Positions 1-6,717 of a stretch of DNA of 10,657 bases are shown piece after piece (the stretch's first letter is position 1; every line of letters starts with the position of its first letter). The stretch is from positions 1 through 10,657 of the forward strand of contig CAZLZZ010000123.1 of the NCBI GenBank assembly GCA_964564165.1. The letters are read 5' to 3'. The DNA comes from NORP309 sp964564165. GTDB lineage: Bacteria > Pseudomonadota > Gammaproteobacteria > Xanthomonadales > Marinicellaceae. The notes under the pieces were generated by a model. It was given only the letters and a program-made list of their open reading frames with translations, did no database searches and was not told the origin of the DNA. The position numbers and the translations under genes were made by a program.

Positions 1-1
1 A

Positions 2-1036
2 GACCGAGATTTGGCACGCATGGTGCGAGATGCGATTAAACAATTGCGCAATCTTGATAGCATCCCGCCAAAAAATCGTGGCAAATGTGCAGCCAAGATT
101 CGTTCAGGCACTGCACGCATTGATGCACATTTAAAAGAATCCTACAAAGTCGCTGAACGCCGCAAAGAAAAACTCATCGAACATGCCCAACAATTGGTTG
201 AACACGAAGATTTAGATGAAGCCATTGAACAAGCCAAAGGTTTACAACAAGAATGGAAGAACGCAGGAATCGTACACCAATCTTCAGAAAGAAAGCTTTG
301 GAAGAAATTTCGCAAAGCCAATGATGCTGTATTTAACCGCATTAAACAGCAACGTGATCAAGTCAATCAAGACAACAAAGTATTGATGGATCAAGCCAGT
401 GTATTGATTACCGAATGTGAAAAAAACATGGGTTCAGAAAAAGAAGCACACGCTATTCACAGTCTTATTGAGAAATTTAAAGACGATTGGAACGGGCTTA
501 ATATTGACAACAAAGGACTGCAAAACAAAGCCAACAAGCTGATTGACAAGGCTCAACACAAAGTGGCGTCTTTGGCCAATTCTGAAACCATTGATATGTT
601 GAAGAATGTTCAAAAATTTGCCAACATCTGTCAGAACTTAGAACTGGAAAAATCAGACAAAGATAAAGCCCAAGAAAAATGGGATAAGTTAAAAACTATT
701 TCTGATAAAAAACTGGCTAAACTTTTAGACAAAAGAATGGAAAACATTGATTCTAACAACCAACAATTTGTTGAGCAAGCCAATTTAGTCTTAGTTTCGG
801 CTGAATACCTATGTGGAATTGCAACACCCGAAGAATACAAAGAACAACGCCTGGCTTATCAAGTCGATGAATTGTCCAAACGCATGAGTGGTGAGGAAAT
901 TATCCCCGAGGCCGAAAAAGCCCAACAGCTTTTAAGCAGTTGGTTTTCTTTGAGCGGAACTGACAAAGCATTCATAAAAAGTAATGACAAGCGGATTAAA
1001 AAATTAATAAAAGGTTTGTTTGAGTTGTTGGTATAG
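2..1036 (+). CDS. DUF349 domain-containing coiled-coil protein, 5'-truncated by window edge
   Basis: The frame stays open to the left edge of the window (codons at 2, 5 and 8 encode Asp-Arg-Asp), so this is the C-terminal 344 or so residues of a longer gene. The TTG at 11 and ATG at 20 are not convincing starts. The protein is very rich in Lys, Glu and Gln and predicted to be mostly helical. A recognisable DUF349 repeat lies around residues 70-115 (numbered from base 11), with a W-K-x-A-G-I core followed by L-W-K-K-F-R-K-A-N-D-A-V-F. A weaker repeat follows near E-K-F-K-D-D-W-N-G-L. DUF349 proteins of gammaproteobacteria are usually long (about 600-900 residues), cytoplasmic, and of unknown function. 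No signal peptide or catalytic motif is visible in this part. The TAG stop directly abuts a foldback repeat element. Family call is firm; function is unknown. Confidence 0.8.
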   Translation, partial: DRDLARMVRDAIKQLRNLDSIPPKNRGKCAAKIRSGTARIDAHLKESYKVAERRKEKLIEHAQQLVEHEDLDEAIEQAKGLQQEWKNAGIVHQSSERKLWKKFRKANDAVFNRIKQQRDQVNQDNKVLMDQASVLITECEKNMGSEKEAHAIHSLIEKFKDDWNGLNIDNKGLQNKANKLIDKAQHKVASLANSETIDMLKNVQKFANICQNLELEKSDKDKAQEKWDKLKTISDKKLAKLLDKRMENIDSNNQQFVEQANLVLVSAEYLCGIATPEEYKEQRLAYQVDELSKRMSGEEIIPEAEKAQQLLSSWFSLSGTDKAFIKSNDKRIKKLIKGLFELLV

Positions 1037-1038
1037 TA

Positions 1039-1200
1039 CCCAAATCTCGATATAGAAAATACGATGCTAGTACAAGTTTTTGACGCACCTAGAAAACCCA
1101 TAAAAATCCTCATCACCAATAAGGTGGCCACGGTTTTTATGGCTTTCCTGTGCACATCAATTATTTGCACTATCAAACGCATTCTATATCGGGATTTAGG
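1039..1200. repeat. MITE-like foldback element with 19-bp terminal inverted repeats
   Basis: The ends 1039-1057 and 1182-1200 are inverted repeats matching at 17 of 19 bases, and each end is flanked by a TA dinucleotide (1037-1038 and 1201-1202). TA duplication on insertion is typical of Tc1/mariner/IS630-type elements. The symmetry continues inward: 1069-1117 matches the reverse complement of 1123-1171 at 33 of 49 positions without gaps, and many differences are transitions that would keep G-U pairs in RNA. The apex is CACC (1114-1117) paired with GGTG (1123-1126). The element has no credible coding capacity, so it would be non-autonomous. It starts two bases after the stop codon of the DUF349 gene. 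Confidence 0.7.
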
Positions 1201-1243
1201 TAGTGCCCAAATCTCGATAGTAAAAACACAATGACAGCACAAG
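1201..1243 (+). repeat. Truncated second copy of the foldback element's left arm
   Basis: Bases 1201-1243 align without gaps to 1034-1076, the stop codon plus left end of the neighbouring foldback element, with 34 of 43 positions identical. The block CCCAAATCTCGATA is identical in both. The similarity ends after CAAG, so only the outer arm is present. Both copies are preceded by TAG, so the repeat unit may be slightly longer than the terminal inverted repeat suggests. Divergence of about one fifth suggests an old or degraded tandem insertion. Confidence 0.6.
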
Positions 1244-1350
1244 CAGCTAATAAATGGGCAAACCGAATTTTAAAGTTGAAAGTTCTCCATTTTTAAAAAG
1301 CGGTTACAAATGACTTTAAGAAATTTCAGTCATTATAAAATTTAGGAGTG

Positions 1351-1380
1351 ATGAAAAACCCAGAATCAAATAACAAATAA
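1351..1380 (+). other. Nine-codon micro-ORF with a good ribosome binding site
   Basis: TAGGAG (1343-1348) stands two bases before ATG 1351, and the frame MKNPESNNK ends at TAA 1378-1380. The stop overlaps the left stem of the following terminator. Upstream lies a dyad ATGACT (1310-1315) / AGTCAT (1328-1333). It could be a leader peptide, the leftover start of a deleted gene, or chance: the spacing between the Shine-Dalgarno-like block and ATG is short. Confidence 0.2.
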
Positions 1381-1414
1381 CCCAGATTTAATGTCTGTAA
1401 TATCTGGGTTATTT
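1375..1414. terminator. Hairpin terminator between converging DUF349 and fabB genes
   Basis: A perfect 13-bp inverted repeat AAATAACCCAGAT (1375-1387) / ATCTGGGTTATTT (1402-1414) encloses a 14-base loop. It lies 11 bases past the fabB stop on the minus strand and follows the plus-strand DUF349 gene. The stem ends in T-rich sequence in both directions but has no long U tract, so it is probably a bidirectional terminator of moderate strength. Confidence 0.65.
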
Positions 1415-1424
1415 ATAAAACGCT

Positions 1425-2645
1425 CTAATCGCTGAATTTTTGAAAAACCAAGGTCGCATTGGTTCCACCAAATCCAAAGCTATTGGACATAACCGTATTG
1501 AGTTCAATGTGTTCAATTTTTTCACTGATTATCGGAGTTGAAGGATCAATATTTTCATCCAAGTCATTTAAATTAGCAGAAGCTGCTAAAAAATTGTTTT
1601 CCATCATCAACATGGAATAAATGGCTTCGTGAACACCCGCTGCTCCCAATGAATGTCCTGACAATGACTTGGTCGATGTAATCATAGGCAAGTCGCCTTT
1701 AAAGACTTCTTTAACCCCTTTGATTTCGATTAAATCACCAACAGGTGTACTGGTTCCGTGCATGTTGAGGTAATCAATTTTACCATCCACAGTACTTAAT
1801 GCCATATTCATACAACGTACAGCACCTTCACCAGAAGGGGCCACCATATTATAACCATCTGAGGTAGCGCCATAACCAACAATTTCACACAAGATATTGG
1901 CACCACGGGCTTGTGCATGTTGCAAACTTTCAACCACAACAACACCTGCACCACCTGCAATTACAAAGCCATCACGACTTTTATCATAAGGCCTTGATGC
2001 GGCCTGGGGTGTGTCATTGTATTTGCTCGACAATGCACCCATGGCATCAAACATCATACTCAATGTCCAATGCTCTTCTTCACCGCCACCGGCAAAGACC
2101 ACATCTTGTTTGTCAAATTGGATTTGCTCCATGGCCAAGCCGATACAATGAGAACTGGTTGCACAGGCTGAACTTAAAGAGTAGTTCAGACCTTTAATTT
2201 TAAAAGGAGTTGCTAAGGTAGCGGAGATTCCGCTGCCCATGGTTTTGGTAACCACATAAGGGCCTACTTTTCTGATGCCCTTTTCTCTTAAAGTATCAAC
2301 TCTGTCAACGATGCAGTCAGATGACGTTCCACCAGCACCAATAATCAGACCTGTTCTTTCGTTAGATACTTGTTCATCTGACAAACCAGATTGCTCGATG
2401 GCTTCCTTCATCGCGATATAGGCATAAGCCGATCCTGTGCCCATAAATCTTAAGTCTTTGCGACCAATATGTTCCTTAAAATTGATATCAATACTACCAG
2501 AAACTTGGCTTCTTAAGCCTTTTTTCTTATAACTTTCATTAAATGTGATGCCCGATTGTCCATTTTGCAATGAAGACAACACGTCATCTTTGTTGTTGCC
2601 CAAACAAGAAACAATACCATAACCTGTTATTACTACTCTTTTCAT
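1425..2645 (-). CDS. fabB: 3-oxoacyl-[acyl-carrier-protein] synthase I (FabB)
   Basis: This is beta-ketoacyl-ACP synthase I, which condenses malonyl-ACP with acyl-ACP and is needed to elongate the cis-3-decenoyl product of FabA into unsaturated fatty acids. The protein is 406 residues, the usual FabB length, and begins K-R-V-V-I-T-G-Y-G-I-V-S. Counted from this start, the active-site Cys161 is in S-S-A-C-A-T-S-S, His296 in N-M-H-G-T-S-T, Lys326 in S-T-K-S-L-S-G and His331 in G-H-S-L-G-A-A-G. The C-terminal G-F-G-G-T-N glycine motif is also present, so the thiolase-fold catalytic set is complete. There are two consecutive ATGs (2648 and 2645). The second is preferred because AGAGG then sits five bases upstream instead of two, and because it matches known FabB N-termini. 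The ribosome binding site overlaps the fabA stop, so the pair forms one operon. Confidence 0.97.
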   Translation of the reverse strand: MKRVVITGYGIVSCLGNNKDDVLSSLQNGQSGITFNESYKKKGLRSQVSGSIDINFKEHIGRKDLRFMGTGSAYAYIAMKEAIEQSGLSDEQVSNERTGLIIGAGGTSSDCIVDRVDTLREKGIRKVGPYVVTKTMGSGISATLATPFKIKGLNYSLSSACATSSHCIGLAMEQIQFDKQDVVFAGGGEEEHWTLSMMFDAMGALSSKYNDTPQAASRPYDKSRDGFVIAGGAGVVVVESLQHAQARGANILCEIVGYGATSDGYNMVAPSGEGAVRCMNMALSTVDGKIDYLNMHGTSTPVGDLIEIKGVKEVFKGDLPMITSTKSLSGHSLGAAGVHEAIYSMLMMENNFLAASANLNDLDENIDPSTPIISEKIEHIELNTVMSNSFGFGGTNATLVFQKFSD

Positions 2646-2654
2646 CATAACCTC

Positions 2655-3170
2655 TTAAAAATTGTCCGTTGATTCAAATAGACCGACTCTCAATTTAGTT
2701 GCTGAATAAATTTGTTTACCATCAACGCTAACAGTGCCATCAGCAATAATATACTTTAAGCGCGCAGCAATCATGCGCTTAATGTGCAAGTGAAAAGTGA
2801 CTTTCTTGGCATCGGGCAATACCTGACCTCTGAATTTAACATCTCCAACTCCCAGAGCTCTGCCTTTTCCTGTATAGCCATTCCATATCATGTGAAAGCC
2901 AGCCAATTGCCACAGCGCATCCAAACCCAAACAACCAGGCATTACTGGGTCACCTTTAAAATGACAAGCAAAGAACCACAAATCAGGATGAATGTCTAAT
3001 TCAGCAACAATCTCACCTTTACCAAATTCACCACCGTCGTCATTGATTCTGACTATTCTATCTACCATTAACATATTATCGGAAGGTAGCTTGGCATTCT
3101 CACGACCAAATAACTCCCCTCGACTACATTGAATAATTTCTTCTCGATTAAAACTGTTTTGTTTAGCCAT
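2655..3170 (-). CDS. fabA: 3-hydroxydecanoyl-[acyl-carrier-protein] dehydratase/isomerase (FabA)
   Basis: This bifunctional hot-dog-fold enzyme dehydrates 3-hydroxydecanoyl-ACP and isomerises trans-2- to cis-3-decenoyl-ACP, the branch point to unsaturated fatty acids. The 171 residues match the usual length. Catalytic His70 lies in W-F-F-A-C-H-F-K-G-D-P-V-M-P-G-C and Asp84 in G-L-D-A-L-W-Q-L. G-R-A-L-G-V-G-D-V-K-F and the ending K-L-R-V-G-L-F are conserved in FabA and distinguish it from FabZ, which is shorter. The N-terminus aligns with known FabA proteins (R-G-E-L-F-G near residue 20), which supports the start although no clear Shine-Dalgarno sequence is visible in the AT-rich leader. The fabB ribosome binding site overlaps its stop. 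Two candidate promoters and a FabR-like operator lie upstream. Confidence 0.97.
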   Translation of the reverse strand: MAKQNSFNREEIIQCSRGELFGRENAKLPSDNMLMVDRIVRINDDGGEFGKGEIVAELDIHPDLWFFACHFKGDPVMPGCLGLDALWQLAGFHMIWNGYTGKGRALGVGDVKFRGQVLPDAKKVTFHLHIKRMIAARLKYIIADGTVSVDGKQIYSATKLRVGLFESTDNF

Positions 3171-3202
3171 TATTTAATTTTTTACATTTATTAAAAACAG
3201 GC

Positions 3203-3231
3203 ATACTAGGTAGAATATAGATGGAAGTCAA
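3203..3231 (-). promoter_or_regulatory. Proximal sigma70 promoter for fabA-fabB
   Basis: Read on the minus strand, -35 TTGACT (3231-3226), a 17-bp spacer and -10 TAGTAT (3208-3203) form a good sigma70 promoter. Transcription would start near 3196 and leave a leader of about 26 bases before fabA. The -35 lies inside a loose dyad (TGGA...TCCA, 3222-3240), which does not match the FadR consensus well. Confidence 0.6.
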
Positions 3232-3256
3232 GAAACTCCAAACAAATACCAAAATA

Positions 3257-3287
3257 AGTTATACATGTGTACGCTAAGGAAATACAA
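3257..3287 (-). promoter_or_regulatory. FabR-like operator overlapping a distal fabA promoter
   Basis: The palindrome TACA-TG-TGTA (3261-3270) continues on one side as TGTACGCT (3268-3275), giving AGCGTACA-CA-TGTA on the minus strand. This resembles, from memory, the FabR (TetR family) sites in front of enterobacterial fabA and fabB: one half-site is full, the other has only TACA. The site overlaps -10 TATAAC (3263-3258), which has a weak -35 TTGTAT (3287-3282) 18 bp away. A repressor bound there would block that promoter, as expected for control by unsaturated acyl thioesters. The regulator gene is not in this window. Confidence 0.55.
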
Positions 3288-3391
3288 TAAACTATATTAT
3301 ACTTAACTAACTCAACACAAGTAGTTGATACTAAATGATTTAATTAAACAAGCACTTAAATACATCCATACGCCTGCGTATCTAAAGGCAT

Positions 3392-3424
3392 AAAAAAACC
3401 GCAACAATAGTACGTTGCGGTTTT
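3392..3424 (-). terminator. Strong intrinsic terminator of the M13 peptidase gene
   Basis: CCGCAAC (3399-3405) pairs with GTTGCGG (3414-3420) around an 8-base loop. The pairing extends through four A-T pairs, to 11 bp in all. Reading on the minus strand, the stem is followed by seven consecutive T residues. It lies 22 bases past the peptidase stop and insulates the fabA promoters from read-through. Confidence 0.9.
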
Positions 3425-3445
3425 AAGCTGATCAATCGATATTAT

Positions 3446-5530
3446 TTACCAAATTTTAACTTGCTTTTCTGGTGGCAAATACATCTTATCACCTTCCTTT
3501 ACATTAAAAAGTTTCAAGAAGGGTGGGAAATTTCTTAAAGGACCGTTACCTCTGAATTCAACAGGAGAATGCGGTCTAGTGGCTATCTGTTGTAATAAAG
3601 CCTCGTCGCGACTTTTTCCACGCCAGATTTGTGCCCAGCCGTGGAAGAAACGCTCATCTGATGTCAAGCCGTCAATAGTGACATTTTCAGGCATGGCCTT
3701 TTTATAAGCTTTGTATGCGATGGTTAAACCGCTTAAGTCACCAATATTTTCCCCTTGGGTCAATTCACCATTAACATGGGCTGTTCCATCCAATACAGTA
3801 AAATTGCTGTATTGTTCTATCAGCATAGCCGTTTTCGCATTAAATTTATTCCTGTCTTCTTGTGTCCACCAACTGTTTAAATTGCCATCGCCATCGAATT
3901 TAGATCCTTGGTCATCAAAACCATGCCCCATTTCATGCCCAATCACTGCTCCAATGCCACCATAGTTTACGGCATCATCGGCTTTTAAATTAAAAAATGG
4001 CGGTTGTAAAATTCCAGCCGGGAAAACGATTTCATTCTTAGCAGGACTATAATAAGCGTTGACCGTTTGTGGACTCATGCTCCACTCAGTTCTGTCTATG
4101 GGTTGACCTAATTTACTCCTATTTCTTTGTAAACCCCACTCTTTAACTGCTTTCATATTATCCAACAATGAATCTTTGCTGATGTGTAAAGAACTGTAAT
4201 CTTTCCATTGAGATGGATAACCGATTTTAGGATTAAATTTGTGCAATTTTTCTAAAGCTTTAACTTTGGTTTCTTCACTCATCCAGTCTAAATCTTTGAT
4301 GCTTTGACCATAGGCAGATCTTAAATTTTCAATCATATTATCCATTCGTGCTTTTGCAGAGGGTGGAAAAAATGATTTGACATAAATCTTACCCACCAAT
4401 TCACCAACACTGCCATTGACCGTTGCTATTGCGCGCTTCCAACGAGGTTTTTGCTCGGTCGTTCCTCTTAAAACCGTGCCATAGAACTTAAAGTTCTCAT
4501 CATCGAACTCTTTTGATAAATAACCAGCAGAACTATTGATTAACTTCCAAGTATAATAAATTTTCCAATCATCAACCGATGTTGAGGTTACAATGCTGTT
4601 TAATTTTTCAAAGTAATCGGGCTGACTAACGACAATTTTATCAATCTTAGGCAAAGTAGTTTCTTGCATCCATTGGTCAATATTTAAATCAGGCATTAAT
4701 GCTTTAAACTCGCCGTATGATTTTAAATTGTACCTTTTCTCAGGGTCTCTGTTTTGAATATTGGTCCAGTGTGCATCAGCAATTTTAGTCTCAATTTCCA
4801 TGATGGTAGTTGCGGCTTGTTGGGGGTTATCCAAACCTGCCATAGTGAACATGTTTTCAATCAACACTAGATACTTGCTGCGGATGTTTTTGTATTTGTC
4901 CCCTTGATTAAAATAGTAATCTTTTTCAGGTAAGCCAATACCTGACTGCCCTACATAAGTAATGTGTTGGTTTGAATCTTTAAGGTCAATATAAACATAT
5001 AGCCCCATGGGCGCATCGGTGTATCTATCTGCATAGGCCATATATGCCATTAGTTCATCATAACTATCAATATCATTGATCTTCTTCAATCCAGAATGTA
5101 GCACACCAATTCCTGCTTTTTCAATACTTTCTGTATCCATAAAGCTATTGTAAAGGTCGCTGATTTTTTGTTCGTCAGTGCCTTTCTCATAGGTATTTTT
5201 TGCCAAATCATCGATGATAGATTTGACGTCTTTTTCGCTTTTTTCACGCAAAGCATTAAAAGAACCAAAACTTGATTTGTCTGCTGGCATCACATATTCT
5301 TTTAACCATTTGCCATTCACATGACGGTAGAAATCATCTTGTGGCCTAACTGACTCATCAATATATTGTAAATCGATGCCTGAGGTGAGTTTAACTTCAT
5401 TAGCAATTTCAGTTGTAACTTCGCTAGAAATTTTATTAACAACTTCATTAGCAACACTGTTTTGTGCTTCATTATTTGTACAGCTACCGATTGTCAATGC
5501 AGCTGCGATGAGTATAAGGGCTTTCTTCAT
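3446..5530 (-). CDS. M13 family zinc metallopeptidase (neprilysin/PepO-like), predicted lipoprotein
   Basis: This is a gluzincin endopeptidase of the M13 family, which cleaves short peptides, and is here predicted to be anchored in the envelope. The first 17 residues form a lipoprotein signal with lipobox I-G-S-C (acylated Cys17), followed by a low-complexity N/E/S/V linker to about residue 50. The N-terminal M13 domain covers roughly 60-450 and the catalytic domain roughly 480-694. Substrate-binding N-A-Y-Y starts at Asn491, the zinc motif is H532-E-M-G-H536, and the third ligand Glu594 with Asp598 lies in G-E-N-I-G-D-L-S-G. The end R-G-N-G-P-L-R-N and a final K-I-W are also family features. 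The length is normal and all catalytic residues are present. AGGA stands seven bases before the ATG. The substrate is unknown. It has its own terminator and probably its own promoter. Confidence 0.95.
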   Translation of the reverse strand: MKKALILIAAALTIGSCTNNEAQNSVANEVVNKISSEVTTEIANEVKLTSGIDLQYIDESVRPQDDFYRHVNGKWLKEYVMPADKSSFGSFNALREKSEKDVKSIIDDLAKNTYEKGTDEQKISDLYNSFMDTESIEKAGIGVLHSGLKKINDIDSYDELMAYMAYADRYTDAPMGLYVYIDLKDSNQHITYVGQSGIGLPEKDYYFNQGDKYKNIRSKYLVLIENMFTMAGLDNPQQAATTIMEIETKIADAHWTNIQNRDPEKRYNLKSYGEFKALMPDLNIDQWMQETTLPKIDKIVVSQPDYFEKLNSIVTSTSVDDWKIYYTWKLINSSAGYLSKEFDDENFKFYGTVLRGTTEQKPRWKRAIATVNGSVGELVGKIYVKSFFPPSAKARMDNMIENLRSAYGQSIKDLDWMSEETKVKALEKLHKFNPKIGYPSQWKDYSSLHISKDSLLDNMKAVKEWGLQRNRSKLGQPIDRTEWSMSPQTVNAYYSPAKNEIVFPAGILQPPFFNLKADDAVNYGGIGAVIGHEMGHGFDDQGSKFDGDGNLNSWWTQEDRNKFNAKTAMLIEQYSNFTVLDGTAHVNGELTQGENIGDLSGLTIAYKAYKKAMPENVTIDGLTSDERFFHGWAQIWRGKSRDEALLQQIATRPHSPVEFRGNGPLRNFPPFLKLFNVKEGDKMYLPPEKQVKIW

Positions 5531-5569
5531 AATTTATTCCTAAAAAAATTGGGGTGATTTTAACTACTA

Positions 5570-5627
5570 ATCATAACTATTAACATGTGCCAATAGTCAT
5601 GAATCAGTCATGAATCGGTCACGATTC
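5570..5627 (-). promoter_or_regulatory. Triple 11-bp direct repeats and -10 element upstream of the M13 peptidase gene
   Basis: AGTCATGAATC occurs twice in tandem (5595-5605, 5606-5616) and is followed by a variant GGTCACGATTC (5617-5627), an exact 11-bp period. The units read as TAGTCAT, CAGTCAT and CGGTCAC separated by four bases, close to a Pho box (CTGTCAT-N4-CTGTCAY). On the minus strand the array ends 19 bp before TATGAT (5575-5570), a good -10, and there is no recognisable -35. This is the arrangement of an activator-dependent promoter. Caveat: the Pho-like reading direction is opposite to the peptidase gene. The last unit also contains the palindrome GAATCG-GTCA-CGATTC (5612-5627). 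Confidence 0.45.
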
Positions 5628-5648
5628 TATCATAAACTCTTGCTATTT

Positions 5649-6503
5649 CTAATATTCCTTCTCTCCAGCCTCAATAAAAACATTTATTCTATTTTGCACA
5701 GGTGGCAATGAGCAGGTTGAGTAGTCATTAAATGCACACGGAGGGTTGTACGCCATATTAAAATCAATGCTCGTCATATTTCCTTCTTTTGGTTTAGGCA
5801 CATATAAAAAACGCCCTGGCCCATAAGAAGTTCTGCCACTGGTTCTGTCAGCAAATAGAATAAAAAAATTATCGCCAGAATCTAAGGTGTCCAAATAGTA
5901 AGTACTCCCTTTGATCTTAAATTTTAATTTCCCCAATGATTGTTCTTTGTTTAACAACCCCAATACATTGATGATTTCTATTTCCTTAACTGGTTCATAG
6001 GCAATAAACTCTGCTTCAATTTTAAACTCTTCATTCAATGGAAAATAACTGATACCCTTGAATTCTTGTAAGGTTTTTGCCAATGAATCCTTGATTCTTA
6101 AAGCTGGTTTTCCTCGCTGGATAACAAAAAACCGAAAAGTATCTATGCTAAATATCGTCTGCTCTCCACTGGAGTCCATTTTTACTTCTATTGTTGTCTC
6201 AATGGGCAGTTCATTGGCTAGGATATTCACTTCTTTATTGGCGGTAAAAGTTATTTTATCTTTGAGCAACTGAAAATTGCCGATATGTTTGGGCCCACTA
6301 GGCAAAACAATGTCGTTTTCTGCTGCCGAACCTATGCTGTTGTTTCCATTGCGAAACCACTCCATGCCAATTAAACTTAACCAACCGTCTGGTTTTGTTA
6401 GATTACTAACCCTTTGTTGTTTCCAGTTTTCAATTTCGGTTTGCCAATCATTTGCCACACTGTTGAAACTAAACAGAAGCATTATTATTACAATTTTCAT
6501 CAT
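5649..6503 (-). CDS. DUF1684 domain-containing exported protein
   Basis: DUF1684 proteins are uncharacterised beta-rich proteins, often exported. This one is 284 residues and begins with a short hydrophobic signal peptide (about residues 3-18, cleavage near N-S-V-A-N-D). Family landmarks are present in order: D-G-W-L-S-L-I-G-M-E-W-F near residue 40, a C-terminal D-R-T-S-G-R-T-S-Y-G-P-G-R-F-L near 220, and D-F-N-M-A-Y-N-P-P-C-A-F with a second Cys in T-C-S-L-P-P-V-Q-N-R near 250-272. The two cysteines could form a disulfide in the periplasm. The ending A-G-E-K-E-Y is also typical of the family. GAGA stands five bases before the first of two consecutive ATGs (6503, 6500), so either start is possible. 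No terminator separates it clearly from the peptidase gene 118 bases downstream, so partial read-through is possible. Function unknown. Confidence 0.85.
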   Translation of the reverse strand: MMKIVIIMLLFSFNSVANDWQTEIENWKQQRVSNLTKPDGWLSLIGMEWFRNGNNSIGSAAENDIVLPSGPKHIGNFQLLKDKITFTANKEVNILANELPIETTIEVKMDSSGEQTIFSIDTFRFFVIQRGKPALRIKDSLAKTLQEFKGISYFPLNEEFKIEAEFIAYEPVKEIEIINVLGLLNKEQSLGKLKFKIKGSTYYLDTLDSGDNFFILFADRTSGRTSYGPGRFLYVPKPKEGNMTSIDFNMAYNPPCAFNDYSTCSLPPVQNRINVFIEAGEKEY

Positions 6504-6536
6504 TAATTTCTCATTGTTTATTTTTTATCGTTAACG

Positions 6537-6689
6537 TAACTGCTCACCCACCATCGTCATTCCCGCGAAGGCGGGAATCTATTGCCTTTATAAAAAAACT
6601 AAAAGGCAAAACAGTCTTAAAAAGAAATAAATGTATACTTTTTAAGCACTGGATTCCCGCCTTCGCGGGAATGACGGGGTGAGTAGTTA
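6537..6689. repeat. Inverted-repeat element with dRS3-like ends (ATTCCC-N8-GGGAAT)
   Basis: A perfect 25-bp inverted repeat, 6555-6579 versus 6652-6676, contains ATTCCCGCGAAGGCGGGAAT, the ATTCCC-N8-GGGAAT pattern of the neisserial dRS3 repeat and of common dispersed repeats in gammaproteobacteria. Outside it, 6537-6549 and 6677-6689 are again inverted (12 of 13 match), separated from the core only on the left by five extra bases. Between the arms lie two more perfect hairpins: TTGCCTTT/AAAGGCAA (6582-6589, 6602-6609) and CTTAAAAAG/CTTTTTAAG (6616-6624, 6638-6646). It is non-coding, about 153 bp, and fills most of the divergent intergenic region. It may supply or disturb promoter sequence for either neighbour. 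Confidence 0.8.
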
Positions 6690-6717
6690 CAATATAAATA
6701 TAAATAGAGGAAGAATA

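Noticed and set aside
11..22. TTG 11 or ATG 20 as the true start of the DUF349 gene
   Set aside because: The frame continues open to the window edge, no ribosome binding site can be seen, and the family is normally much longer.
859..1242. Minus-strand open frame of 127 codons across the foldback element
   Set aside because: It overlaps the DUF349 coding region for about half its length and the rest is the repeat element; no ribosome binding site or recognisable domain.
5612..5627. GAATCG-GTCA-CGATTC palindrome as terminator of the DUF1684 gene
   Set aside because: The stem is only six pairs with no T run on the minus strand, and it is embedded in the 11-bp direct repeats, so an operator is more likely.
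6679..6717. Upstream in-frame GTG start for the heme protein
   Set aside because: It lies within the inverted repeat, lacks a Shine-Dalgarno sequence and would put 13 polar residues before a well-formed signal peptide; ATG 6718 has AGAGG at good spacing.
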